64,000 nucleotides of DNA from Pogostemon cablin (GCA_023678885.1 CM042986.1:1860001-1924000); one strand, 5' to 3'. Counted from the stretch's first letter, positions 23,447-36,410 are shown. Translations and numbers: made by a program. Notes: a model not told the origin generated them from the sequence alone.

Positions 23447-23570
23447 CCTGTGCCCCGGGGACACGGAGTGAATATAACCCTTCCCTCCAATTCTATTAAA
23501 ACTTATGTATTGCTAGGGGTTTAAATTGCAAAGGCGCACGGAATATGCTTTGTGCGCCCGGGTGCACAGG
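23447..23570. repeat. Short GC-rich inverted-repeat element
   Basis: The left end CCTGTGCCCCGGGGACAC and the right end in reverse complement CCTGTGCACCCGGGCGCAC form imperfect inverted repeats of about 20 bp around a roughly 85-bp core, flanked by T-runs. It looks like a small non-autonomous DNA element; the family is unknown to me. Confidence 0.55.
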
Positions 23571-24496
23571 AGCCTCACTCTTTTTTTTTTCTTTAATTTA
23601 TTTATTGGAACAGTATATGACTTGTATGGATATATATTACAAATATTTTTACAGTGTAGACTTAAAATGTATTTTAGCGTTTTGTGGAGTTTTTATGACT
23701 ATTTTCTACTGCTTAAAAGTTTGTTCAATCAAAGTTAAGTTCATCAACTTGAATTTTTGGTTTTATCATAACACTCAAATTCTGATTTGTAAACATACAG
23801 ACGTCTGTATATCAAACACCAAATTCTAATAAAAATTAACATCAAGATTCACACGAGTCTTAATGAAAGATTATTAAAAGACTTGAAGTCAAGACTCATC
23901 TTAAAGAATGCTCATCTTGTAAGAAGATTGATTTATAAAATCATATGCCAAAACATGATTGAACACTGATACCACCTACCCGAATTCCTTTCTGATGCAA
24001 TGTGCCCTAATCTCTATACATTCAGTCCACTGATTTTCAATTAATTAAAAGGAAAGGAAAATTAATATACAGCTTTATATTCGAAGAACACCCCAGATCT
24101 TTATGTGTGTTCTCGAATGTAAAGGCTCACCAATTTGCATAGGTATATTTCTCTAGTTTCTTTTTTTTTTTTCAATTTTCTTTTTCTTTAAGAAATTATT
24201 ATTTATATGCAGTTGTATATCGTGAATTCAGCCAACTTGGTTGTCATTATCATTTAAGTAAAATTACATGTGTATACCCTTCAAAAACTTATTTAACTCA
24301 ATTGACTATATGACGTGATTAACAAATAACAATATAGTGGTCGATGATTAATACATTTATTTTTATTTTTTACCTTTTGGTACAAATTATTACTTGATGA
24401 TTAGAGTGATGCCATGTTAGATGATTCAGCATTTGAATACACTGTATTTTAATTTAATTTTATTTGTTATATTAAATAGAATATAAAACTTTTGGC

Positions 24497-24705
24497 TGTG
24501 AGACTACGTGAGACGGTCAGAAAGTGATAACTGTTATATTGAAAAGTGATACTAAATTTATGAAAAGTGATAATGTTATTTCATGAATAATTTATTATAG
24601 CGTAAATGAAATGTGATAACATTTAATAGCGAAAGTAATAATATTTTATAGCGAAAGTGATAACTATTTTAAAAAGTGTAAAATGATCTCACGTGAGACG
24701 GTTTA
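24497..24705. repeat. GTGAGACGGT-type plant repeat
   Basis: CGTGAGACGGT occurs near both ends (about 24508 and 24691), with AAAGTGATAA-like repeats between. I recall GTGAGACGGTCTCACG-type sequences as common dispersed repeats in plant genomes; the exact element borders are not clear. Confidence 0.35.
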
Positions 24706-25751
24706 ATGCAAAACCTACCCATAACTTTTTATCATATTATTTTAAATCTCCTTCCAGACGAAAATAAGTTTTACTCCCTTCCTACTACAAAATTTATCAT
24801 ACGTGTTTGTCTCTTAAAAGGAGAAAACAATATGTTATTTAATAACTTTAAAAATTATTTTAATTTTAAATTTAAAATTCTTTTGCACACTTATAATATT
24901 GATATACAATTTATTTATTATCTAAATATTAAAGTATTTTTAAAATTTGAAATGGTATGTGTGGGATTTTCTAAGTATGTTCAAGACAATTCAGATGACC
25001 AAAATTTGAAATATTTCAAAACAGATATTGTAAAACAGAAGATTACTCTATAAAGGATAAAAAAATAAGTTTCAATATTATCAAGTTGAAGCGTATAAGA
25101 TATCCAGAAGAAGTAGAATAAGTGGAATAAGTGGGATATTGACCACTATTCATCATTATTATAGTTTTGAAAATATTTAAAATATTTTCTAAAGTATGAA
25201 GTATATCATGAAATATGTAGAAAGTATTGTATTTTGTTCTATTAGAAGTTTTGCTCCTATAATAAGACTAGTTTTTTTTTTCATCAAGGAGCAAGTGCTT
25301 GAAGTTTGTTCAGAAGATTTTTTATATTTCTCTATATTCCTCTTTTACCTTGTAAAAATATTATTTAAATATTAAAATATTTTCAAAATTTGATAAAATT
25401 AATAAATAATTAAAAAAAAACTTTTTTGAAAAAGTGAAAAATAAACGTGAAGGTGGTGTACAGAGTATCGAGTATACTAGTTATCCATCGATTCCATTCC
25501 ACCCGCACCGCATAAAGCCAATTGGGAAACGATTAAACTAATCTTCCTTCCCAAACAACATCCCACCGCCTTTTAAAGCGATTCCCGTTTTACAATCCGC
25601 CACCCGTTTTCCCAAATAAATTTACTCCCAATTTCACTCTCACTCCCAATATCTATCAAATGTGTGAAGCAGAATCTCAACCTATTCCGATTTGAATTAA
25701 TTTGCGTTCCATTTCCTATATTCGTTGCCAAACACTCTCATCACTCTCACT

Positions 25752-28203
25752 ATGGAGACAAAGATAGGTACTCTGGACACCTGTAAGCCTGTCACGTGTA
25801 CTGGCGTCGGTTCCCTCCCTTCAAACGGTGTCGTCACCACCATCCAACCCGCCGCCATCATGCCCATCCAAACCTCCGCCGAGGCAACTCTCGGCCGCCA
25901 CATCGCTCGTCGCCTCGTGCAGATCGGTGTCAGAGATGTCTTCTCTGTTCCCGGTGACTTCAACTTAACGCTGCTCGATCATCTCATTGCGGAGCCGGGG
26001 CTCAACCTAGTCGGCTGCTGCAACGAGCTTAACGCCGGTTACGCGGCTGACGGCTACGCCAGGGCTCGTGGAGTTGGCGCATGCGTTGTGACGTTCTCCG
26101 TCGGAGGATTGAGTGTCCTCAACGCCATAGCCGGAGCTTACAGCGAGAATCTGCCTGTAATCTGTATCGTCGGAGGACCGAATTCGAATGACTATGGCAC
26201 TAACCGGATCCTACACCACACAATCGGGTTACCGGATTTTAGCCAGGAGTTGCGCTGCTTTCAGACGGTTACCTGCTATCAGGTATGGTCCGATGGATAC
26301 AGTTTTGCATGTATAACACCTATTGAACCAACTTATTTGTAGCCGGATTTGATATGAAAAATAAATTGAGATTAAGTTAGATTCCCCTTGTTTTTGTTGA
26401 TTTTAGGCGGTGGTGAATAATCTAGAAGATGCTCATGAGTTGATTGATACGGCAATATCGACGGCGTTAAAGGAAAGTAAACCGGTTTACATAAGCGTAA
26501 GCTGCAACCTGCCGGCGATTCCCCATCCAACGTTTAGCCGTGAGCCAGTTCCATTTTCGCTCTCACCTAAGTAAGCTTCCATTTAATCCTTCATTTCTTA
26601 ATTGTTAGCTACAAATTATCCTAAGATATAATGTCTAAATATTGGAATTCATTCAGAAATTACTCTTGCTCGTTCAGTTTTTGCTTCTTCTTTGTGTGAA
26701 TCGCTGAATTTATACTTCAATTTACGTTCCTAGAAATAGATGATAGATTAGAGAGATGAAAAACTGTTTGAATCTAATTGTTATGAAAATAAATCGTTAT
26801 TCCTCTGTCTGTAGATTGAGTAATCAAAAATGGGCCTAGAAGCTGCAGTTGAAGCAGCAGCGAATTTCTTGAACAAGGCTGTGAAACCAGTGATGGTGGG
26901 AGGACCGAAACTCCGTGTTGCAAGAGCTAGCAGCGCCTTCGTCGAATTAGCCGATGCTTGTGGCTACGCAGTTGCAGTCATGCCATCAGCCAAAGGATTA
27001 GTGCCCGAGCACCACCAACACTTCATCGGCACATACTGGGGGGCAGTGAGCACTGTTTTCTGCGCTGAAATCGTGGAATCAGCTGATGCTTACCTCTTTG
27101 CTGGACCTATATTCAACGACTACAGTTCAGTAGGCTACTCTCTGCTTCTCAAGAAAGAGAAAGCAATCATCGTGCAACCTGATCGTGTGGTAATTGCAAA
27201 TGGGCCAACATTCGGATGTGTACTGATGAAGGATTTCTTGATCGCCCTCGCCAAACGCCTCAAGTGCAATACAACTGCTTATGAGAACTACCATAGGATT
27301 TATGTGCCAGAAGGGCATCCTCTGAAATGTGAGCCGAATGAGGCATTGAAGGTGAATGTTCTGTTTGAGCATATTCAGAAGATGTTGTCCGGAGAGACGG
27401 CTGTCATTGCTGAGACGGGAGACTCGTGGTTTAATTGCCAAAAACTGAAATTACCCCCAGGATGCGGGTGAGCCCTTGTGACTTTTGTGGTTAATTCCTC
27501 ATGATATTTACTGAGTTTTTTTGAATGAAAACCTTGTTCTGTAGGTATGAGTTCCAGATGCAATATGGATCCATTGGGTGGTCAGTTGGTGCAACGCTCG
27601 GGTATGCACAGGCTGTACCCCAGAAACGGGTGATTGCTTGCATTGGAGACGGCAGCTTCCAGGTTTATCACAATTAGTCTGTATTGATTAGCACGCATAG
27701 ACAATGCTGTTTATGAGACATCTATGTTGATAGAGATAGTGGATTATGGGTGTAGGTTACAGCTCAGGATGTGTCAACAATGCTGCGTAGTGGCCAAAAG
27801 ACAATCATATTTCTGATAAACAATGGTGGTTACACCATTGAGGTGGAGATCCATGATGGGCCTTATAATGTGATCAAGAACTGGAACTACACCGCCTTGG
27901 TTGATGCAATCCATAACGGGGAAGGCAATTGCTGGACCACTAAGGTGAACATTATTTGCCTTCTCGACTAAACCAAACCAAACTAAACCAAACACTTCAA
28001 ATTTAACTGATCTGTGTTTGTTTAATCGACAGGTACGTTGCGAGGAAGAGCTGATTGAAGCAATCGAGACAGCTACTGGAGCCAAGAAAGAATGCCTGTG
28101 TTTTATAGAAGTGATCGTTCATAAAGACGATACGAGCAAAGAACTTCTAGAATGGGGGTCCAGGGTTTCGGCAGCTAACAGCCGCCCACCCAATCCTCAG
28201 TAG
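25752..28203 (+). CDS. PDC: Pyruvate decarboxylase (single-base frame break in exon 3)
   Basis: A cytosolic thiamine-diphosphate enzyme converting pyruvate to acetaldehyde and CO2, the entry step of ethanol fermentation under low oxygen. Exons: 25752-26282, 26407-26570, 26815-27467, 27545-27662, 27756-27944, 28033-28203 (TAG). The start at METKIGTLD matches the usual plant N terminus; an in-frame ATG at 25725 is less likely. Seen: the ThDP-activating Glu at residue 92 (CCNELNAGYAADGYAR), the HH pair at 155-156, the GDGSFQ...NNGGYT cofactor-binding motif in exons 4-5, and the conserved C terminus SRPPNPQ. Exon 3 begins LSNQK, but an A5 run (about 26826-26830) leaves the frame one base short. 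As written it ends in a stop after WA, while MGLEAAVEAAA continues in another frame. With one base restored the product would be 608 residues, normal for the family. Confidence 0.94.
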
Positions 28204-28362
28204 ACCTCACTTCTTGTTCCGCGTCTTTGTGCAATACGTTGATACGGTTATGAGTTAGTAACATGTTATGTCGACTTTTGTTAAACATGTATATATTAAG
28301 AAATCTTGTTACCTACTTGATATATACTCCTCTATTTGTCTCAGATAGGTTGCATGCTTAAT

Positions 28363-28908
28363 ATAAACTCTATTTTGTCTCATAAAATTTGCACTGTAGC
28401 TATGGGATTTAAAAAAAATTTTGCACTGTGACTAACTTCAGTTATTTAAGGATTATGTAGTTAAATAATACCTCCAGCCACTTAAGGTAATCATTTGCTG
28501 TTTGTACGTGGACAATTCTAATGTCTTTATTTATTTTTTGCACGTGGATTAAAGAGTATTATTATTATAGGTAAAGTGGGTAGTTGTATTAAAGAGAAGT
28601 GGTGGGTCATATTGTGTACTTTCTTTACTAAATAGAGGAAATTGATACCTTTGAAGCGAAGGTCAGGAATAGTGAAATGAATACCTTGTAAATGGCCGGA
28701 GGGAATATAAATTATAAAATGGATACCTTGTAAGTGGTCGGATGGAGTATAAATTATAAAGTACGCGGTTGGTAGCTTTGAAGTTATGATGTATTTGAAG
28801 TTATGATATATTTTAAGATTATAAAATTAATTTGATTTCTACATTTTCTATCAATTTATGATGCGAAAAAGTGCAAAAATTCTTTAGGACGGAGGGACTA
28901 TTATAGGA
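28363..28908. mobile_element. Outer MITE-like element (interrupted)
   Basis: The left end (CTATTTTGTCTCATAAAATT then TGCACT) and the right end in reverse complement (CCCTCCGTCCTAAAGAATTT then TTGCACT) form imperfect inverted repeats of the CTCCGTCC Stowaway type. A second MITE (28469-28750) sits inside. Confidence 0.55.
28469..28750. mobile_element. Inner MITE, same family as the element at 43854-44092
   Basis: The left end TACCTCCAGCCACTTAAGGT and the right end in reverse complement TACTCCATCCGACCACTTAC pair as terminal inverted repeats. The core (TATTATTATAGGTAAAGTGG onward to TTTGAAGCGAAGG) matches the core of the element at 43854-44092. The right terminal repeat is itself duplicated (about 28677-28699 and 28719-28750). 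Confidence 0.7.
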
Positions 28909-29409
28909 GTATAAGGGAAACTCTTGCCTACATAATAATACTCGTATTTGTTTTCACACATTCTATTTTTATTCATTCCATCTTACTTGCATTTTAATAA
29001 TTATAATCAAGACCACATAAAAATTACCTTCCCTAAATTTATTTATGGTATAAAAATAAATTAAAAATGTGAATGTTTCTGGTCTCGTCTAGCGACTGGG
29101 CATAGTAATTTCACGTCTAGTCTGTGGAAGACAGGTGAAGTTTTAATTCATTACTGCTTAATAGTTGGAGATGTGGGCCATCTGGCATGATGGCATCAAG
29201 AAATATAGAAATTCTATTCCAAATTCTAATCCCAACACCTCTACTTATAATTCAAATTTCAAACAATTATGTTTCCCAGTTCATTTTCAAGAATATATGT
29301 TCAAATTCGGATTCGAATATTTAGTGTCAAATAAGAGCTTTATCATGAGAAAATAAAGATTTGGTTATCACCCAGCTATTTAAAATTTTCATATAAGTTG
29401 AGTAATGAT

Positions 29410-29414
29410 GCGTA
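29410..29414. repeat. Target-site duplication (GCGTA), left side of copia element
   Basis: GCGTA immediately precedes the left LTR and is repeated exactly at 37797-37801 after the right LTR. Confidence 0.95.
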
Positions 29415-30736
29415 TGTTGGCGCTTAGATCGTTTGGTTAACATGATCCGTTAGAGTTCCATGCGTTTCTATCATAGCGGAAGCAATAAATCATAGAAACG
29501 ATTACCGTTCATCAGGGTATGTAGAAGATGAAGGATTCTCGCTGACAGACTGTGCAGTCCCACGAGAACGGCCATAACTTCCTCGTCTAATGTCGGAATT
29601 GAATGATCTTTGTGCTCAGACGATCCTCTCTTCAACGGCTTTCCGTCAGTATATTGATCATCGAATTCTGAGCACTATACGATTTTATATAAATTTCGTA
29701 AGGTGGCGGACAGCAGCAGCAAACTACCTTCTGATCTTCTGCCGTCCGATCTCGACGTCGTGTGGGCGACGATCTACGAGACCTCCTCAATCTGCTCTCA
29801 ACCCTCACCACACGTGAATAATAAAACAAATTAGGGTTCTAGATAAGTTGAGGTGACTTATATACATGGGCTACAGCAGGGACCAGGAAGAGAAATTGAG
29901 TTGGGCCTCCATTGGGCTTAAGTATTCAAACTTAGCCCAAAACTTATACTTAAGTCCAATAATAATAATATATTCCACTAAAATATTATTACTGCACTGT
30001 CTTTCCAATCCCAAAATTACGTTTTGGGCTCCTTCTTATTATGGGCTCGTTAGTCTCTCCATGTTTAAGATATACAATGTCCATTAATTAATTTAAGTTA
30101 CTGACAACTCAATTAATTAATATCTCATCCAAGAGTAGTACCATTCAACCTCATTATCATGTCGGAATAAATTTCACCTGCAGGGTTTACATGAAAATCC
30201 TTATGAGCTCCTCAAGGGACATCATCAACCTATGACGGACATGTATTCCTTCTACAATCAACAGCACACTATAGAGACAGCTCTACTTCCCAACTCATCG
30301 AGTTTGTTGATTTAATTACATATAAATCTCACCCATTAAGAGCACGAACTTCCATAATAACTGAGATCAAGTTCTCCTATAAGTCAGTATAAGTCGAACG
30401 ATCTCAAGCGGTCCTGCTCAATGCACACAAGTGTACTAATGTGATTCTATAGCCAACACTAGCTAATACCAAATCACACTACAACCTTCCTGATAGAGAG
30501 TCCCCGTCTATCTCGGTTGTGAGCATCTGTTTATACTTTATAAGGAAACCGATAATATGATCTTCCGCGTGTTGTCGCACAACATATTATCTATAATATA
30601 AAGTAAGTAGACTATTGCATCGAACATATAAATAAATTATAAGATGCAATCATTTGATCATATGATTCTCATTTCAAATAAATTGTTATAAGATTGTTCA
30701 TACAAAAAAGCTAGACTTTTAGTATACAATCCAACA
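29415..30736 (-). repeat. Left LTR of copia element (3' LTR)
   Basis: 1322 bp, starting TGTTGGCGCTT and ending ATCCAACA. It lacks 55 bp and 11 bp that are present in the other LTR (37343-37397 and near 36740). Otherwise the two are very similar. Confidence 0.95.
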
Positions 30737-31143
30737 ATCTCCCACTTATACTAAAAGACTATGCTGTCATGTCTTCTATCATACATCTGATTCCCACTCC
30801 TACTACACGGCCATCAAAAGCTTTCGCTTTAAGGTCCTTGTAAATAGATTTACTAGGTTATCATACGATGCAATCTAGGTGACAACAACCTTCCCCTCAT
30901 CATACGATTTCTCGTAGTAGGTGGTACTCGCGCTCCATGTGTTTAATTGCTTTATGGGCTCGTGATTCCTTCAAGTTTGCAACTGCACCATTATCATCAA
31001 AATAAATTGTGATAACCTTGGGCAAACTTAGAATCACTTCGAAGTCCATCATGAAGTTTCTAGAGTCATATAGATACTTTGCTGCCTTATAGGTTCCAAT
31101 TTATCATCTTTCCATGATGGAGTTTGGAGTCTGAAATATATTT

Positions 31144-31347
31144 CTATATAACACTCCTCCACATTATGACTCTACTTCCTAAAATTAAACACATAACCTT
31201 TGAGGTGGATTTACTGCCGTCCCTATCTGATTTGAAAAATCTGAATCTATATAACCCATAAGAAGCAATGATTCTGTTCGGTAAGCCCATATATAATTCC
31301 TGATCCTTTTCAGGTACATAAGTATATGTCTTACCACAGTTCATCAT
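31144..31347 (-). pseudogene. Copia RNase H fragment
   Basis: The minus-strand frame contains SDRDGSKSTS followed by a degenerate stretch ending WRSV. This corresponds to the copia RNase H motif usually read as SDRDDRKSTSG...VSWRS. Confidence 0.8.
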
Positions 31348-31519
31348 TCTTGTTTCGGGTTACCTTGATACCCACTGTTCATACCTTCGACAAAATAGAT
31401 ATCTATTCTCGTGCATAGCATTCCTTAGATTAAGCTTCCTTATTCGCCGAAGCATAAGGAACCGCTTTCATCACCTTTATCTTCTTTTTGTGTCTTAAGA
31501 CACATTTCCTTAGATAAAG

Positions 31520-32150
31520 TTACATGCTAAACGAGTAGGAATTGTATCTATTCATGAAGCTTGAGATAAGCATAACATCCTTTCTTGTGATCCGTATTAC
31601 CGTGATCAAAAGGATATATTTTGCTTTTCTTAAGTCCTTCATTTCATACTGCTTTATCAACCACACCCATACGCCCGAAAATACTTTTTCACTGTCTCCA
31701 ATGAACAATATATCATCTACGTACAATACAAGAAATACCATCATGTTTTCGTCACTCTTTTCAATTCATAAGACACATCCGCGCATTGAATAAATCCATA
31801 TGTCTGGATTCCTCATCAAAATGGATGTTTCATGATCTTGAAGCTTGCTTTAGTCCATCGATGGACACTTTTAAGCTTACTATTACAATGCTCTTAGCCC
31901 TTTGCAATGAATCACTTTGGTTGATTCTCATAGATGTTTTCCTCAAGACTTCCACTTAGGAAAGCTATCTTGACATCTATTTGCTATCCCTCATATTTCA
32001 TATGAGTAGCAACAGATAAAAGAGTCTGGATCAACTTAGGCATAGCTACCGGCGAACAAGTTTTCTCATAATCGAACCCTTTCTTTCTGAGTATACCTTT
32101 TCGCAACAAGCTTTGCTTCCAAAGTTTTCACCTTATCGTATGATCCTCTT
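31520..32150 (-). pseudogene. Copia reverse-transcriptase remnant
   Basis: The minus strand carries EAKLVAKRYTQKE, then a KTCSPVAMPKLIQTLLSVAT-like block, QIDVKIAFLSGSLEENIYE and finally LYVDDILFIGDSE. Stop codons replace residues at several points (for example just before QIDVK). It is clearly copia RT and clearly dead. Confidence 0.88.
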
Positions 32151-35100
32151 TTATTTTACAGAGCCACTTTCAATAGCTTTCACACCATCCGTGGTTCTAC
32201 TAGCAGTCAGATCTAATTTAGAATTCATCGATTCTATTTCAGAAACCATTGCAGTTGATAAGATTTGGCATTTCTATCTTGTAGTTCTTCGTCATATCCG
32301 TGTGTCCATTCCATGTTTACTAGGCGTGAAACATATATCTTACGGGTTGTCGGACAACCCTCCCACTACGACAAGGTACTACATGCAATTGTGTATCAGA
32401 CGTGATACGTGTTGCAGTTTACCTTGTGGTATATCCTCTTGTAAACTTGGTACTTATACTTTGCGTTATCCCTCTCACTTGCTCTAGAACAATTTATACA
32501 TGGCTTTGTGATTTATTACATAGTCCTCTTCAAAATCTACTGTTTGTGTTAACAATCACCCTTCGATCTTTTGGACTAAACAAATCACCCTTCATTTTTC
32601 TAGGATATCCCACAAACAGACAAACATTCATATGAATTACTATTTCTAGGGCATATCCATAAAATAAATTTAATAATTCCAAATAATTCATCATCTATCC
32701 AATCATTTCCATAAGAGTCTTTCTCTTTTTAGGATCAGAAGACACATTATTAATTACTATTTGTTGCATCCGTGGAATAAACATGATTTAAGAGAACAAA
32801 TTGTCAATAACGTACCATAACAGATTATAGCTCCATCTTTCATTACTATGACCATGTCATTTAAATGAAATGGAGTATAAATACATAGAAACTGAAATAA
32901 AATTCTTTCTATAAAGACGTACGTAAAGACAATTTCTCATAATCAAACATTTATTCATATCGTAAGATAAATAAACAACTCCCACTGCAACAACCACTAC
33001 TCTCGTAATTTTACCCATGTATATTATAATTTCATCATCACTTAGTTGCAGGCGTTTAGTGATTCTGGTATCTACAAACAACATGTCAGTAAATGCCATC
33101 ATTAATCATGCTTCAACGTCTAGTAAATGAGTTATTCACCTTGTTCACATCTTGATGAAATTGAATTTCCTTCGCCACATGTTTTGTCAGAAGTTCTCCA
33201 CCATATACAACCTCTCGTATTTCAGGTAGAACTTGCTCAAAACATCCAGACAAACTATGAAGAATAAATTGATCTAGGTTTACCTTTCAATTTCTATTCC
33301 AAGCTTTTCCAATTCATTGATCAACTTATCCATGATATCTTGCCTTTATAACTTACTCAAGTATCTGAAGAGTCGCATGAGACCATCGTATTTCTATGAA
33401 CCTCTCACCTCTTCACTAGAGACTTTAATAGGCATCATGGGACATCCTTAGTGAGAACACATTTTTATTTTCCTAAGCAGTAAAATTTTAAAACCAAGAT
33501 TCTTTTTTAATCATCTAATTTTGGACCAGTAAATATAATTTCTTTTGGTCAACCATAAGTGAAATAAAACTATTTGAAATAAAGAGAATCATAAAATATA
33601 CACCAACCAAATCTTCGAACTTATCCATTTATATTGATTCCCTCAAAACAATATAAAATATAAATTCACCAACATCTCAAGCACCGTGAGTTTGCAAGCC
33701 ACGATAGTGTGGACGTTTACAAACCCGAACATTTACAAGAGAAGATTTTACCCATTAATTTCATTTCTCAACCTAACTTTATGACAAAATAATTAATAGT
33801 CGGTTCCTCTTTAGCCATGCAAATAAAAGCAGTGACTCCGATGAGGAGGATACTTATTATTTGCATCTAAGTGTACACCATTATTTGACCCCAAGTCCAT
33901 TGCGCAAGCTTATGTGCCTTACAGATGGAGAAGTACACATGCGCTTGGATAACTTCCTACAGTCATCAATTATAAGTTTGTACCAGTGAACCGCATATAA
34001 GCTCATCCGATAGGGAGGAAGGTCTATGCCAAAGCGCAAGTTCATATGCATCACATTACAAACATAATTATTTAATGAAGTCTGTTCCAGCAATCTATGA
34101 ATAAACTCATCCGATGGGGAGGAAGGCTCTAATGCCGACGCGCAAGTTTATTCACATTACTAACAAACCAATAATGGAGGCCGCGGGAATTTATTAACAA
34201 TCCCCTCTCCCATTTAGTTATTTAAGACCGAGGGATTTTACATGCATATAATATTCAAAAATAAAATACGCAACCTAGCATGCTCCTATTACGACAAATA
34301 AGAAAGTAAATCAAGAGTATCATGCATAGCATATATAACAATAATTAAATAATTAAATCAAATTATAACAGTTATATATCGGCGAATTTGATTGTTCGCC
34401 ACCAAGCACGAATATGGGCAACGCACATGGGGATCAACCTCCCCGCAGAGGTCGCAGGGATCTACCTGTCTAGTAAGGCAGCGGAGTGCGGGGCAGCGCC
34501 CCGAAGAAAAATTTATCCGCTGGGCACACAACACGAATTTTCCTTGTCCGCCAACCTGCTCTACCATTCTGGCACCCTGCTCGACATCCACACGACAAGC
34601 TGTCCATCCATCGCGTTCTAATGCACATGCAATCCAAATATATAATAATAATTGATAAATAAAATAATTATATCAATTATATATAAGGATTAAAAGAAAT
34701 TGCCTAATATAGAATTGACTAGGTCAACCCATAAAAACAATTATGGAAATAGCTTGCCCAACAAGTTGGAAAACAAAACTTGGGCCCCAAGCTATCAAAC
34801 CCAATCCACACGGCCCAACAGCAACAACAAAATCGCTGCGTGAAATAGCCCACTCTAGCCATGTTAATGCCCGCCGGAACGTCAGCTCATCTCCGGAAAC
34901 CATCACACAACCTTGCACAGCCACACAAGCCCTCTCCTGCCGAGAACACGCTGCCAGCCTGAAGCTGTCGTGATTATCGGCCATTTCCAGCCATTGATAC
35001 CAGCGATTGCCGGTGAACTGTCACACGCCGGCACTCCGTCGATCAGCCACCTGATGACCTACTAGAAAACTGCTGTCCGCCGGAGAATTGTCGCCCAGCG

Positions 35101-36398
35101 TGAATCTGCCGCCAATCCTCCTGCAGCTAATCCACGATTTAACATCTACCGACCTGCTACTAACCAAGTTCTGACGACTCACTGGCCAAGCTGTGGAGCA
35201 GCACGCTTCCCAGCAGTGCCGGAGCTAAGAAGTCGTCGCCATGCGAAGCTGCTGCCAGCTACACAACCGTCAGCCATGCTTCCCCACCGCTGGTACCACA
35301 TGCCATCTCGCCATGCCAGCGCCGGAGGAACCATTGCTGTCTCCCAGCCTTGGCATTCGCTAGCCGAAATCGCAGACCTGGTGGGAAATCATCCAGCCTC
35401 TATTGGAATTTCATGAGGATTCGCCCAAAATACTAACAGACCCGATCCTAACGTGTGCAGGCTCGATCGGAAACAACCGCTGACTAACTCGAAAAAATGA
35501 TGCTAGTCGCTCGGAACCTTCCACGAAATGCCCCAGCGCCCACCGATGCCGCCATCGCCGGCTGATTTATGGCCAGACTTTGTCTTGCCGTACAGCTTAT
35601 GGCCATCGGAAACATAAGCCTTCGCCACTGCTGTTTCTCCATTTCGTCGCTGACCTAACACGATAGCCGGCTTGCTTGCGCCAGCCACCGTACAGCCGCG
35701 CCAACTTCTGTCGTTGCAATTGAGTTTTCGCCCGCTAGGCCTGCCAATTGAAAATCACGCTGACATCTCGTCCCCAGCGATGAGCAGACCCGCTCGGAGA
35801 ACTTCGCTATTCTGATCGAAATAACACCTGGGCCTTCGATCGCGACTTCACCTGGCCCGTCGTGAAAAACCCTGCCGGAAATGCGCTAACAGCGAGAACA
35901 GTCTACTCGCAAGTGCCTGGGATGCCCGCCAGTGATGCCGGCGTTGGCTGGAGCCGTCCAGCCACACCATCGCCGCAACCAAGCCTCTTCGCATTCTATT
36001 AGCAGCAGCCCAGCCACCATCCGACACCACCAAGTCTCTTTTCCTTTCACCATCCCCGTACAGTTCAGGTTACATCAACTGCCAGCCCCTTTCTGTACAT
36101 GGTTTGCTCAACCATTCCACGCTTATCCATCGTCGTGTGGTGATTTTGTGTGACGGAGTGGAGCAATTAAGGTTTGGCAGCCGTGAGAACAACTTAGGGA
36201 ACAACTTAGGGTTTTGCAGCCGTGAATATAAAACAAAGGGTATATACAGATTGTTCAAAACATCACAACTCTATCATGTAATCATTATTCACAAATAATT
36301 CACATAATTCATAATAAACCCTTTTCCCTAAATGCTTGCACCACATTATCCACTCAAACCATAGCCTAACGTGTCACGTTTAGCCTTACAACCTACAC

Positions 36399-36410
36399 TC
36401 TGATACCAAT
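36399..36410 (-). promoter_or_regulatory. Primer-binding site of copia element
   Basis: The plus strand reads CTCTGATACCAAT directly before the right LTR. In element orientation this is ATTGGTATCAGAG, complementary to the 3' end of plant initiator tRNA-Met, the usual Ty1-copia primer. Confidence 0.88.

Larger units (their letters stand above)
23217..25751. other. AT-rich intergenic region between ERDJ3A and PDC
   Basis: It contains a small inverted-repeat element (23447-23570), a GTGAGACGGT-type repeat (about 24497-24705) and otherwise unremarkable AT-rich DNA. The PDC promoter and 5' UTR occupy roughly the last 250 bp. The open frame at 24706-25053 is low-complexity and I do not call it a gene. 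Confidence 0.6.
28204..29409. other. Intergenic region with nested MITEs
   Basis: It lies between PDC and the copia insertion. It is largely filled by two nested MITE-like elements (28363-28908 and 28469-28750). The rest is AT-rich with no coding sequence. Confidence 0.6.
30737..36410 (-). other. Internal region of copia element, coding remnants only
   Basis: Minus-strand reverse-transcriptase, RNase H and integrase fragments occupy about 31.1-32.7 kb, all interrupted. At 33.88-34.14 kb a unit of the type CTCATCCGATGGGGAGGAAG is repeated. From about 34.37 to 36.15 kb the DNA is markedly GC-rich and matches no gag that I can recognise. Confidence 0.7.

Noticed and set aside
24706..25053. 115-residue plus-strand open frame
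   Set aside because: Very AT-rich low-complexity sequence (Phe, Asn, Ile, Lys); nothing supports translation.
34358..34984. Several overlapping frames on both strands in the GC-rich block
   Set aside because: Long frames are expected by chance in GC-rich DNA; none resembles gag or a host protein.
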